This document shows positions 1 through 6,583 of a stretch of DNA of 25,993 nt, piece by piece (position 1 is the first letter of the stretch; each line of letters begins with the position of its first letter). The stretch is from an uncultured Oscillospiraceae bacterium (GTDB lineage Bacteria > Bacillota_A > Clostridia > Oscillospirales > Oscillospiraceae): contig CAJUAW010000024.1 in assembly GCA_910584605.1 (NCBI GenBank), positions 1 to 25,993 on the forward strand, written 5' to 3'. A program made the position numbers and the translations under genes. The notes below the pieces were generated by a model. It saw only the letters and a list, made by a program, of their open reading frames with translations. It was not told where the DNA came from and ran no database searches.

Positions 1-636
1 GCGGCCTACTCCTATATGGCTTTGGTACCCATCATCCAGCCCTTTGCCATCAAGCTGGTCACCACCAAAGAGGACAGGGCTATGCGCATGCCCTACAAGC
101 CCCAGGGGGTCACCCGCCGGATGCGCATCCTGTTTCCTATCGTTGTGACGGCCATTGCCGGTCTGGTAGCTCCCGCCTCAGTGGCGCTGGTGGGCTTCCT
201 GATGTTCGGCAACCTGATCCGAGAGTGCGGCGTGCTGTCCACCCTCTCCAACACCGCCCAGAACGACCTGGCCAATCTGATTACCCTGCTGCTGGGCATC
301 ACCATTTCCTTCTCTATGAAGGCGGACCAGTTTGTCCGGTGGGAGACCTTTATGATCATGTGTCTGGGTTTGGTGGCCTTTGTGCTGGATTCCATGGCAG
401 GCGTGTTCTTTGTCAAGATTCTGAACCTTTTCACACCCGGCAACAGGATCAACCCTATGGTCGGCGCGGCGGGGATCTCCGCGTTCCCCATGTCTTCCCG
501 GGTCATTGAGAAGCTGGGACAGGAGGCGGACAGCCAGAACCATCTGCTGATGCACGCGATTGCCGCCAATGTGTCCGGCCAAATCGCCTCGGTCGTAGCC
601 GGCGGCGTAGTGCTGCAGTATTTTGCCAACATGTGA
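1..636 (+). CDS. Sodium-translocating decarboxylase beta subunit, C-terminal part (OadB/GcdB/MmdB family)
   Basis: The reading frame is open from base 1, so the 5' end lies outside the window; 211 residues remain of a family usually near 370-430. OadB-type subunits sit in the cytoplasmic membrane and couple decarboxylation of a carboxybiotin carrier to Na+ export, using oxaloacetate, glutaconyl-CoA or methylmalonyl-CoA decarboxylase partners. The visible part has several hydrophobic helices, the conserved stretch NLIRECGVLSTLSNTAQNDL and a late segment GAAGISAFPMSSRV, both typical of the family. The substrate cannot be told from this fragment because the carboxyltransferase is not visible. 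A 40-residue gamma-like gene follows after 17 bases with its own ribosome binding site. Family assignment is firm; the exact enzyme is open. Confidence 0.93.
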   Translation, partial: AAYSYMALVPIIQPFAIKLVTTKEDRAMRMPYKPQGVTRRMRILFPIVVTAIAGLVAPASVALVGFLMFGNLIRECGVLSTLSNTAQNDLANLITLLLGITISFSMKADQFVRWETFMIMCLGLVAFVLDSMAGVFFVKILNLFTPGNRINPMVGAAGISAFPMSSRVIEKLGQEADSQNHLLMHAIAANVSGQIASVVAGGVVLQYFANM

Positions 637-653
637 TAGAGGAGGGAACTGCT

Positions 654-776
654 ATGAACGAAAATCTGATCCAGGCCCTGGAGATGCTGGGGCAGGGGAT
701 GCTGGGCATCTTCGTCGTGCTGGGCGTGATTGCCCTGTTCGTCGTGCTGATGCAAAAGCTGGGCGGCAAAAAATAA
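654..776 (+). CDS. Very short OadG/MmdE-like small membrane subunit of the Na+ decarboxylase
   Basis: This 40-residue frame begins at an ATG nine bases after a perfect GGAGGG (641-646) and directly follows the beta subunit. It encodes a short amphipathic lead, one membrane helix (about residues 15-33, GMLGIFVVLGVIALFVVLM) and a basic tail KLGGKK. Gamma subunits of oxaloacetate decarboxylase and epsilon subunits of methylmalonyl-CoA decarboxylase have the same plan, one N-terminal helix that assembles alpha and beta subunits, but OadG is usually 80 residues or more. This one lacks the proline/alanine-rich, zinc-binding C-terminal domain. I infer a minimal assembly subunit. It is too short for default gene callers and could easily be missed. 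Confidence 0.75.
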   Translation: MNENLIQALEMLGQGMLGIFVVLGVIALFVVLMQKLGGKK

Positions 777-802
777 GGAGAGGCCCTGTTAAGAAAATAA
801 CT

Positions 803-1069
803 TTACAGCCAGTCGGCTACCACGTCAGCCAGCCCAGCAGGACCGACCCGATTGTCTACCAAAAGGGTCATCAGCTCGTCAATGCGCCGGGCGCTGGTGG
901 TGATGCCGGGAATGAAGGCGGCCTCCCCGTGCTCCTCGGTAATGCGGACGCCATAGTTTTCGCAGAAAAGTTGGGCCGTCTCTTCCTGGTCGACGGTGAG
1001 AAAATAGTGGAAGCGGCGCTGTTTTCCGGTCTGATCAGCGCACTGGCGGGTTGCAATCTTCATTTCCAT
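803..1069 (-). CDS. DUF6514 family small protein
   Basis: The protein has 88 residues, starting at the ATG at 1069, which has an AAAGGAG about ten bases upstream. The same frame stays open far upstream to 1342, but that extension has no ribosome binding site and is not typical of the family. The body resembles the clostridial DUF6514 family: a Tyr-rich strand (FHYFLTV, 20-26), a YGVRI strand near 39-43, then a C-terminal helical part LVDNRVGPAGLADVVADWL. The function of the family is unknown. It is convergent with the decarboxylase operon, with only 26 bases between stop codons and no clear terminator. It is a soluble protein with no signal peptide. Confidence 0.72.
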   Translation of the reverse strand: MEMKIATRQCADQTGKQRRFHYFLTVDQEETAQLFCENYGVRITEEHGEAAFIPGITTSARRIDELMTLLVDNRVGPAGLADVVADWL

Positions 1070-1109
1070 GATATAGTGTCTCCTTTCCGTTGGAAGGCTT
1101 GATGGGCAC

Positions 1110-1115
1110 ATTATA
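1110..1115 (-). promoter_or_regulatory. Candidate -10 box for the DUF6514 gene
   Basis: A TATAAT reads on the minus strand about 40 bases upstream of the DUF6514 start. No good -35 hexamer sits 16-18 bases upstream (TTTCCT is the nearest), so this would be a weak or activator-dependent promoter. Assignment is by motif only. Confidence 0.4.
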
Positions 1116-1254
1116 TAGTGTTTGTATGGATAGGAAAAGAGAAAGATATCGCAGAAAAATGCTTCAAACGACGGACTTCGGCACAGAGAGGGGCGACAGA
1201 AAACTATTTGAGTCGTTCCAGGACGGAATATCAGGAAAACTTTTGATGCAGGAA

Positions 1255-1295
1255 CGCCCCTCCCTGTAAAGGCAACGACTTTACAGGGAGGGGCG
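1255..1295. repeat. Perfect 17-bp inverted repeat with 7-base loop
   Basis: The arm CGCCCCTCCCTGTAAAG (1255-1271) is followed by a loop GCAACGA and its exact reverse complement (1279-1295). Neither side has the T-run of an intrinsic terminator, so its role is unclear: it could be a processing or stability hairpin, a protein site, or a mobile REP-like unit. Its inner end contains ACTTTACAG, which recurs nearby. Confidence 0.85.
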
Positions 1296-1383
1296 GACCT
1301 GAAACTTGGAAAATTTGAAATTGGTCGGATTTTCTGAAACAATCACCGCATTTTATGACAGGATTTGCTATAAAGGAAAAAAC

Positions 1384-1394
1384 TTTACAGTAAA
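1384..1394. terminator. Weak terminator-like palindrome after the four-Cys gene
   Basis: Read on the minus strand, TTTAC-T-GTAAA is followed almost directly by a run of Ts (GTTTTTTCC). The 5-bp stem is AT-rich and weak, so termination is uncertain. It contains a copy of the ACTTTACAG motif. Confidence 0.3.
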
Positions 1395-1405
1395 TCCGTC
1401 GGGTG

Positions 1406-1618
1406 CTAGAGCTTGAAGTCCTCCTCAGACAGGTGTCCGGAAGACAGCTTGGCCGGGCGGGGCGGCACCCGCTTCAGCGGATCATACCGGAAGGAGCTGC
1501 AGTGGGAACCAGCGGACATGACCCCCTTTTTGGGACAGATCACCTGATCCTGATCTAACCCCCGTCCCCGGGCACAGTAGGCGCAGCGGGGCTCAATGGA
1601 TGTCTGAAACAGCTTGAT
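1406..1618 (-). CDS. Small four-cysteine protein, apparent AUC start
   Basis: The frame encodes about 70 residues: (I/M)KLFQTSIEPRCAYCARG then a body with C12, C15, C28 and C40, a CxxC...C...C zinc-ribbon-like pattern, and an acidic end HLSEEDFKL. I recall similar short proteins in clostridial genomes that begin MKLFQTSIEP, with no known function. Here an in-frame TGA lies three codons upstream of the position where the start should be, and no ATG, GTG or TTG exists before residue 26. The codon in the start position is ATC, spaced nine bases from an AGGAAG. It lies 38 bases downstream of ylbJ, so the two are probably cotranscribed. Alternatives are a CTG start at codon 3, or a mutated, poorly translated gene. 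Confidence 0.7.
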   Translation of the reverse strand: MKLFQTSIEPRCAYCARGRGLDQDQVICPKKGVMSAGSHCSSFRYDPLKRVPPRPAKLSSGHLSEEDFKL

Positions 1619-1656
1619 GGCAAATCACTTCCTTCCGTCTGGTCTGGTTGGAATCA

Positions 1657-2838
1657 TTATACTACACGCCGTCCCTCTTTTCCACTGTTTTTTTGCACCA
1701 CATAGACGGTGAGCGCTAAGAATAACAGCCATACCCCCCAGGAGGCGACGGCGGAGAGGGTAAGCGCCCGCTGAAAATCCAGGTGCGCGATGGCCTCTGT
1801 CTGCTCTGCCAGATAGACGGAAGCGGGGCTGCTCAGGGGGACCGCCTGGAACAGCAGGCGGACCAATACGGCGGAGATCGTGCCGTGGAGCAGCTTGCCC
1901 GCCACATAGGTGCTTGCGGACAGTCCGCTGTCGCCTAAAAAGGCCAGCACCTGGCAGTGGACCGATACGCCCGCCCAGCCCAGCATAAAGGCTGCCATGG
2001 ACAGCCGGCCGGACAGAGCGCCGTCGGTGAGGGAGGATACCCCGGAGGACACCTCCACCAGCCCGGTGAGCAGGCGCTCCGCCCAGGTCTGATCCATGCC
2101 CAGAGGGGCCAGCAGGACGGAGAGAAGACGGCCCAATGCCTCTAAGATCCCTGCACTGGCCAGGATGCGCAGGAATACGGTGAAAAACAGAATGAAGGCG
2201 CAGATGTTCAGGGTGGACTGGAGGGCTCCGGTCACCGAGCTGGTAAAGGCTCTGGGGAAACTAACCGTCTGGAACTGCGGCCCCCGGCTCCGGACGGTCT
2301 GGGGGCCTTCTCTTGGCTTGTAGAAGCGGAACAGCGCCCCAACCGTCAGGGAGGCCAGCAGATGGGCCAGATAGAGGAGCAGTCCCGCCGTTCCGCTGCC
2401 AAAGACCCCGGCGCCCACCACGCCCAGGATAAAGGCGGGGCCGCTGTTGTTGCAAAAAGCCAGCATCCGCTCCGCCTCAGTCCGGGTGCACTGGCCGTTC
2501 TCATAGATCTGGATGGCCGTCCGGGCTCCCACCGGATACCCGCCGATAAATCCCAGAGCCAGGGCGGCGGCGCAGTTCCCGTTCACCCGGAAGAGGGGGG
2601 CCATCACCGGCTCCAGCAGCTTTCCCAGGTACCGGGACATCCCAAGCTCGACCACCAGGGAGGACAGCACAAAAAAGGGGAACAGGGAGGGGAGGATCAC
2701 GTTGCCGCACAGCCGAAGGCCGTCCCGCATTGCCTCCATAGACTGCTCCGGCCACAGGACCAGCGCCAGAGTGGCCCAGAGCAGTCCAGCTCCCAGCAGG
2801 ATGTCCCGGTACTGAGCCTTTCCCACCAGCTTCCCCAT
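1657..2838 (-). CDS. ylbJ: Sporulation integral membrane protein YlbJ
   Basis: The protein has 393 residues with about ten hydrophobic helices and a nucleoside-recognition (Gate) type fold, recognisable from CGNVILPSLFPFFVLSSLV, the GFIGGYPVGARTA motif and FCNNSGPAFILGVVG. In Bacillus subtilis ylbJ is a sigma-E gene made in the mother cell and needed for heat-resistant spores; the transported substrate is not established to my knowledge. The start at 2838 was chosen because GAGG lies seven bases upstream. The frame continues open upstream for hundreds of codons, but that part is the antisense of the DUF2804 gene and is not coding. It is divergent from DUF2804; I could not identify a clear sigma-E promoter. 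Its presence supports an endospore former. Confidence 0.9.
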   Translation of the reverse strand: MGKLVGKAQYRDILLGAGLLWATLALVLWPEQSMEAMRDGLRLCGNVILPSLFPFFVLSSLVVELGMSRYLGKLLEPVMAPLFRVNGNCAAALALGFIGGYPVGARTAIQIYENGQCTRTEAERMLAFCNNSGPAFILGVVGAGVFGSGTAGLLLYLAHLLASLTVGALFRFYKPREGPQTVRSRGPQFQTVSFPRAFTSSVTGALQSTLNICAFILFFTVFLRILASAGILEALGRLLSVLLAPLGMDQTWAERLLTGLVEVSSGVSSLTDGALSGRLSMAAFMLGWAGVSVHCQVLAFLGDSGLSASTYVAGKLLHGTISAVLVRLLFQAVPLSSPASVYLAEQTEAIAHLDFQRALTLSAVASWGVWLLFLALTVYVVQKNSGKEGRRVV

Positions 2839-2931
2839 AGTTCCACCTCGCATTCTCAAGCACTTCTCAAAAACCTTATGCGGACGCGGGCAGATCCTTG
2901 CCTGTCCATTGGAAAATGGCAAAGAAAACGA

Positions 2932-2960
2932 TTGCAGGATGAGCGATTTTACAGTATAAT
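2932..2960 (+). promoter_or_regulatory. Sigma-A type promoter for the DUF2804-rarA-TSUP operon
   Basis: TTGCAG (2932-2937), a 17-base spacer and a consensus TATAAT (2955-2960) lie about 28 bases upstream of the DUF2804 start. The spacer ends with TTTTACAG, resembling the local ACTTTACAG motif. Strength and spacing make this a good candidate. Confidence 0.75.
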
Positions 2961-2988
2961 GAGCGGGAACGAAAGGGGGCGGAGAGCT

Positions 2989-4020
2989 ATGGAGCAGCAC
3001 GAGATCACCAAAGCGGGCCCGCTGCTGGACCGGGACGGGAACCTGCGGGAGGCGGGCTACGCAAAGCGGATGCTGCCTGTCTATGACCGGAATGACGTAA
3101 AGGGCCATGCCCTGCGCATCAAGGAGTGGGACTACTATCTGGTGATGAACGGGCAGTTTGCCCTGGCGCTGACCATTGCGGATAACAGCTATATGGGGCT
3201 GGACTCCATCTCTCTGCTGGATTTCTGGGACAATACCCAGGTAACGAAAAGCCCCATGCGTCTGCTGCCCATGGGGAATACTGGCATGCCCTCCTCCTCG
3301 CTGGAGGGGGACAGCGCCTCCGGCGGACACGGCTACTCCCTGCTCTTCCGCCGTGAGGAGGACAAGCGGTCGCTCTATGCCCATATGGAACACTTCGACG
3401 GCCGGGTCCCTCTGGATGCGTATATTGAACTGACCGGCGAGCCGGAGGAGTCCATGGTTATCTGCACCCCCTTTGACAAGCCGGGCCACTTCTACTTCAA
3501 CCAGAAGATCAACTGCCTGCGGGCCTCGGGGAAGGTGACGGTGGGGGAAAAGGAGTATATGATGGACCCCTCCGACACCTTCGCTGTGCTGGACTGGGGG
3601 AGGGGCGTGTGGACCTACCACAACACCTGGTACTGGGCGTCCGCCTCCGGACTGGTGGATGGGGTGACCTTCGGCTTCAACCTGGGCTACGGCTTTGGAA
3701 ATACCGCCGCCGCCACCGAGAATATGCTCTTTTACAACGGAAAGGCCCACAAGCTGTCCAAGGTGCGCTTCCGCATCCCGGGGCGCCGGCGCCGGCGCCG
3801 CTACATGGACCAGTGGGAGTTTACCAGCGATGACGGCCGGTTCGAGATGCGCTTCGACCCCATCATGGACCGCTCTGCCCATACCAGTGCGGGGGTCCTC
3901 AAGTCGGAGCAGCACCAGGTCTTTGGCAAGTTCACCGGCCTGGCCCTGTTGGACGACGGCACGGAGGTCTTTGTCAAGGATTTTTTGGGCTTCGCGGAGG
4001 AAGTGGAGAACAAATGGTGA
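2989..4020 (+). CDS. DUF2804 domain-containing protein
   Basis: The product is 343 residues, the usual length for DUF2804 proteins. It begins with the typical MEQHEIT(K)AGPLLDRDGNLREAG opening ("pLLd..Gnl...G") and carries internal family signatures such as DWGRGVWTYHNTWYWASAS. The predicted fold is all-beta and soluble; related proteins resemble lipocalin/AttH-like hydroxyneurosporene synthase folds, but no reaction is established. The start at 2989 has a GGCGGAG just upstream; longer frames upstream are antisense to ylbJ. It has a six-arginine run near residue 265 encoded by a CGCCGG repeat. Its stop overlaps the next gene by seven bases, so it leads an operon with a peptidase, a membrane protein, rarA and a TSUP transporter. 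Confidence 0.85.
   Translation: MEQHEITKAGPLLDRDGNLREAGYAKRMLPVYDRNDVKGHALRIKEWDYYLVMNGQFALALTIADNSYMGLDSISLLDFWDNTQVTKSPMRLLPMGNTGMPSSSLEGDSASGGHGYSLLFRREEDKRSLYAHMEHFDGRVPLDAYIELTGEPEESMVICTPFDKPGHFYFNQKINCLRASGKVTVGEKEYMMDPSDTFAVLDWGRGVWTYHNTWYWASASGLVDGVTFGFNLGYGFGNTAAATENMLFYNGKAHKLSKVRFRIPGRRRRRRYMDQWEFTSDDGRFEMRFDPIMDRSAHTSAGVLKSEQHQVFGKFTGLALLDDGTEVFVKDFLGFAEEVENKW
3784..3801 (+). repeat. Short CGCCGG tandem repeat inside DUF2804
   Basis: Nearly three copies of CGCCGG encode six arginines in a row. The unit length is six, so slippage would keep frame and change only the number of Arg pairs. Confidence 0.6.
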
Positions 4021-4616
4021 AGCACATGTCTCAGCTGCGGCTGGTGGACACCCCCGATGGCCCGATTACCTACACGCTGACCCGCAAGCGCGTTAAGCGG
4101 CTGATCTTATCGGTGGAGTACGGCGGCGCCGTGTTCCTCTCCGTTCCGCTGAGCTGTTCCCTGGGCCAGGCGGATGACTTTGTCCGGGAGAAGAGGGGAT
4201 GGCTCCAGAAAGCCTCTGAACGGAGGAAGGCCCGGCAGAGACCCCCTCTGCCTCCCGTGTCCCGGGAGGAGTGCGCCCGGCTGCTGAAGGGGGCGCTGGA
4301 CCGGGTCTACCCTCTGGTCCAGCCACTGGGGGTGTCCTATCCACTGCTGAAGCTGCGGCCGCTGAAGACACAGTGGGGCAACTGCCACTGGACTCAGGGG
4401 TACATCACCCTGAACACCGCTCTGGCCCGGTGTCCGGAGGAGCTGCGGGACTACGTGGCCCTTCATGAGCTGGTCCACTTTCTCCACCACGATCACGGGC
4501 CGGGCTTTTATGTCTGTATGGACGCCCTCATGCCCGACTGGCAGCGGCGGAGAAAGGAGCTGAAGGGCTATGGCGGGGCGCTGGAGCACCACGGGGAAGG
4601 AAGCGAACAGACTTGA
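4014..4616 (+). CDS. YgjP-like (M48/SprT-type) zinc metallopeptidase domain protein
   Basis: The 200-residue protein has the DUF45/YgjP layout: an N-terminal beta part (ITYTLTRKRVKRLILSVEY), the conserved TQWGNC (119-124; family "S.WGSC"), a zinc motif HELVH (151-155) and a downstream histidine in HHDHGPGF (H161). It is a cytosolic predicted zinc hydrolase; the natural substrate of this family is unknown to me. The ATG at 4014 overlaps the DUF2804 stop (ATGGTGA), with GGAG five bases upstream; an ATG at 4026 is a less well placed alternative. Overlaps on both sides indicate translational coupling. Confidence 0.88.
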   Translation: MVKHMSQLRLVDTPDGPITYTLTRKRVKRLILSVEYGGAVFLSVPLSCSLGQADDFVREKRGWLQKASERRKARQRPPLPPVSREECARLLKGALDRVYPLVQPLGVSYPLLKLRPLKTQWGNCHWTQGYITLNTALARCPEELRDYVALHELVHFLHHDHGPGFYVCMDALMPDWQRRRKELKGYGGALEHHGEGSEQT

Positions 4617-5281
4617 AACATCCATATCGTTGGCTGATCTACGGCCTGGGCATGGCGGTGCTGGCCTTTGGGATCACACTGAACACCAAGGCGGGGCTGG
4701 GTGTCTCGCCCATCATCTCGGTGGCTTACAGCATATCTCAGATTTTTTCTCTGAACTTTGGGGATATGACGTTTTTGCTCTATGCCCTCTTTGTGCTGGT
4801 CCAGCTGGTCCTGCGGGACAAAAGGGAGCGGATTGCTACCCTGCTCCAGATCGTGGTCAGCCTGATCTTCAGCTGGCTGCTCAACCTGTTTGACGCGCTG
4901 ATCCCTTACCGCAGCGCGGATCACAGTCTGCCCGCCAATCTGGCTTTGCTGGCGGCGGCCATCTTTTTGACCGGACTGGGCATCGCTATGACGGTGAACA
5001 TGCGGCTGGTCCCCAATCCGGGGGACGGCATCGTGCAGGCCGTCGCGGAACGGATCGGACGGGGGCAGGGCTTTACCAAAAATATCTTTGATGTGGGCTG
5101 TGTCTGTACCACAATCGTGGTTGGCTTCTGCTTTGCCCGGCCGCTGGTGGGGATCGGCGCAGGCACCATTGCGGCCATGGTCGGCGTGGGCCGGTCGGTC
5201 GCCCTGGTCAACCACTTGTTTCAGGAAAAAATGCTGGCCGCCGCCGGGATCTCAGCCCAGGCGGCCCAGGGAAAGGCGTGA
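4613..5281 (+). CDS. YitT/YczE-type integral membrane protein (DUF6198-like)
   Basis: The product has 222 residues and about five to six hydrophobic helices, starting with WLIYGLGMAVLAFGITLNTKAGLGVSP, a hallmark of the YczE/YyaS/YitT group, and a later TVNMRLVPNPGDGIVQAVAERIG. These are cytoplasmic membrane proteins of unknown transport or regulatory role. The start is a TTG that overlaps the TGA of the peptidase gene (TTGA), with AAGGAAG nine bases upstream; no ATG is better placed. rarA starts six bases after its stop. Confidence 0.85.
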   Translation: MKHPYRWLIYGLGMAVLAFGITLNTKAGLGVSPIISVAYSISQIFSLNFGDMTFLLYALFVLVQLVLRDKRERIATLLQIVVSLIFSWLLNLFDALIPYRSADHSLPANLALLAAAIFLTGLGIAMTVNMRLVPNPGDGIVQAVAERIGRGQGFTKNIFDVGCVCTTIVVGFCFARPLVGIGAGTIAAMVGVGRSVALVNHLFQEKMLAAAGISAQAAQGKA

Positions 5282-5287
5282 GGAACG

Positions 5288-6583
5288 ATGGCATACCGGC
5301 CGCTGGCGGATGAGATCCGGCCCACCAGTCTGGACGAGGTGGTGGGGCAAACCCATATTTTGGGCAAAAACGGCCTGCTCCGCCGGATTGTGGAGGGGGG
5401 CAGCGTCCCAAATCTGATTTTCTACGGCCCGTCGGGGACGGGAAAGACCACCGTGGCCAACATCATCGCCCAGCGGACCAACCGTCCGCTCCACCGGCTC
5501 AATGCCACCACCGCCTCCATCTCCGACATCAAGGACATCATGGCGGACATCGGCACCCTGCTGGCCCCGGAAGGAGTACTGCTCTACCTGGACGAGATCC
5601 AGTATTTTAACAAGAAGCAGCAGCAGTCCCTGCTGGAGTTTATGGAGGATGGCCGCATCACCCTGATCGCCTCCACCACGGAGAACCCCTTTTTTGCGGT
5701 GTTCGGAGCGGTGCTGTCCCGGGCCAGCGTCTTTGAGTTCAAGCAGATCACCGCCCGGGAGGTGCTTCCTGCAATCGACCGGGGCATCGGGATCATGGAA
5801 CGGCGGCTGGGCGCAGAGGTGGTCTGCGAGGAGGGAGTTCGGACGCATATTGCCTCCGCCTGCGGAGGGGACGTGCGCAAGGCTATGAACGCCATCGAGC
5901 TGCTGCTCACGGCTGCCAGACAGGAGCAAGGGAAACTCCTTGTCACTCTGGAGGACGCGCAGACCGCCGCCCAGAAGTCGGCCATGCGCTACGACCGGGA
6001 GGGGGACGCCCACTTTGACATCGCCTCCGCCCTGATGAAGTCCCTCCGGGGCTCCGACCCGGATGCCGCCCTCCACTATCTGGCCCGTCTGCTGGAGGCG
6101 GGGGATCTGATTACCGCCATTCGCCGGATTCTGTGCTCGGCCAGCGAGGATATCGGACTGGCCTACCCCATGGCGGTCCCTATTGTGAAGGCGTGTGTGG
6201 ACAACGCCCTTCAGCTCGGCCTTCCGGAGGCCAGGCTGCCCCTGGCCGAGGCGGTGATCCTCCTGGCCACCGCGCCCAAGTCCAACTCCGCCTGCATGGC
6301 CATCGACGCCGCTCTGGCCGACGTCCGGGCCGGGCGGACGGGGAGCATCCCCCGGGAACTGCAAAACGTCCACGCGGATTCTGCCGGGCAGGAGCGCAGC
6401 CAGGGCTACAAGTATCCACACAGCTTCCCCCGCCACTGGGTGGCCCAGCAATATCTGCCGGATGAGCTGGCGGGGACCCGCTACTATCAATATGGCGACA
6501 ACAAAACCGAACAGGCTGCCAAGCAGTATTGGGAGTCCATTAAAGGAAAACAGGAGAGAGACACATGGAATGGTCAGAACTGA
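5288..6583 (+). CDS. rarA: Replication-associated recombination protein A (RarA/MgsA)
   Basis: This 431-residue AAA+ ATPase of the clamp-loader group helps rescue stalled replication forks. Walker A is GPSGTGKT (47-54), Walker B LLYLDEIQ (DE at 102-103), sensor 1 ASTTENP (129-134) and an arginine finger in VLSRASVF (R145). The C-terminal MgsA-type domain carries the characteristic HYLARLLEAGDLITAIRRI and KYPHSFPRHWVAQQYLPDEL. Full family length with no damage is seen. The 5' end is six bases after the YitT gene and the 3' end overlaps the TSUP gene by 19 bases. Its partners in the unit have no evident replication role, so cotranscription may be incidental. Confidence 0.96.
   Translation: MAYRPLADEIRPTSLDEVVGQTHILGKNGLLRRIVEGGSVPNLIFYGPSGTGKTTVANIIAQRTNRPLHRLNATTASISDIKDIMADIGTLLAPEGVLLYLDEIQYFNKKQQQSLLEFMEDGRITLIASTTENPFFAVFGAVLSRASVFEFKQITAREVLPAIDRGIGIMERRLGAEVVCEEGVRTHIASACGGDVRKAMNAIELLLTAARQEQGKLLVTLEDAQTAAQKSAMRYDREGDAHFDIASALMKSLRGSDPDAALHYLARLLEAGDLITAIRRILCSASEDIGLAYPMAVPIVKACVDNALQLGLPEARLPLAEAVILLATAPKSNSACMAIDAALADVRAGRTGSIPRELQNVHADSAGQERSQGYKYPHSFPRHWVAQQYLPDELAGTRYYQYGDNKTEQAAKQYWESIKGKQERDTWNGQN

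Larger units (their letters stand above)
1070..1405. other. Intergenic stretch with hairpin and repeated 9-mer; no supported gene
   Basis: This is 336 bases between the DUF6514 gene and the four-Cys protein gene. It holds a candidate -10 box, a perfect 17-bp inverted repeat (1255-1295) and two of three local copies of ACTTTACAG. A 47-codon frame on the plus strand (1126-1269) has no ribosome binding site and was not called. The minus-strand frame extending to 1342 also lacks a start signal. Confidence 0.6.

Noticed and set aside
788..801. GTTA/TAAC inverted repeat between the decarboxylase operon and DUF6514
   Set aside because: Only four base pairs and AT-rich; too weak to call a terminator.
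1126..1269. A 47-codon plus-strand frame with a basic N terminus running into the hairpin
   Set aside because: No ribosome binding site before its ATG, it opposes the DUF6514 promoter region, and its stop falls in the hairpin arm. Coding is not supported.
1070..1342. N-terminal extension of the DUF6514 frame to a start at 1342
   Set aside because: No ribosome binding site at 1342, the extra sequence includes the hairpin, and the internal ATG at 1069 has a good site and fits the family length.
2839..3915. Long minus-strand extension of ylbJ (over 350 codons)
   Set aside because: It is antisense to the well-supported DUF2804 gene; low-complexity His/Val/Gly-rich translation is typical of a GC-rich shadow frame.
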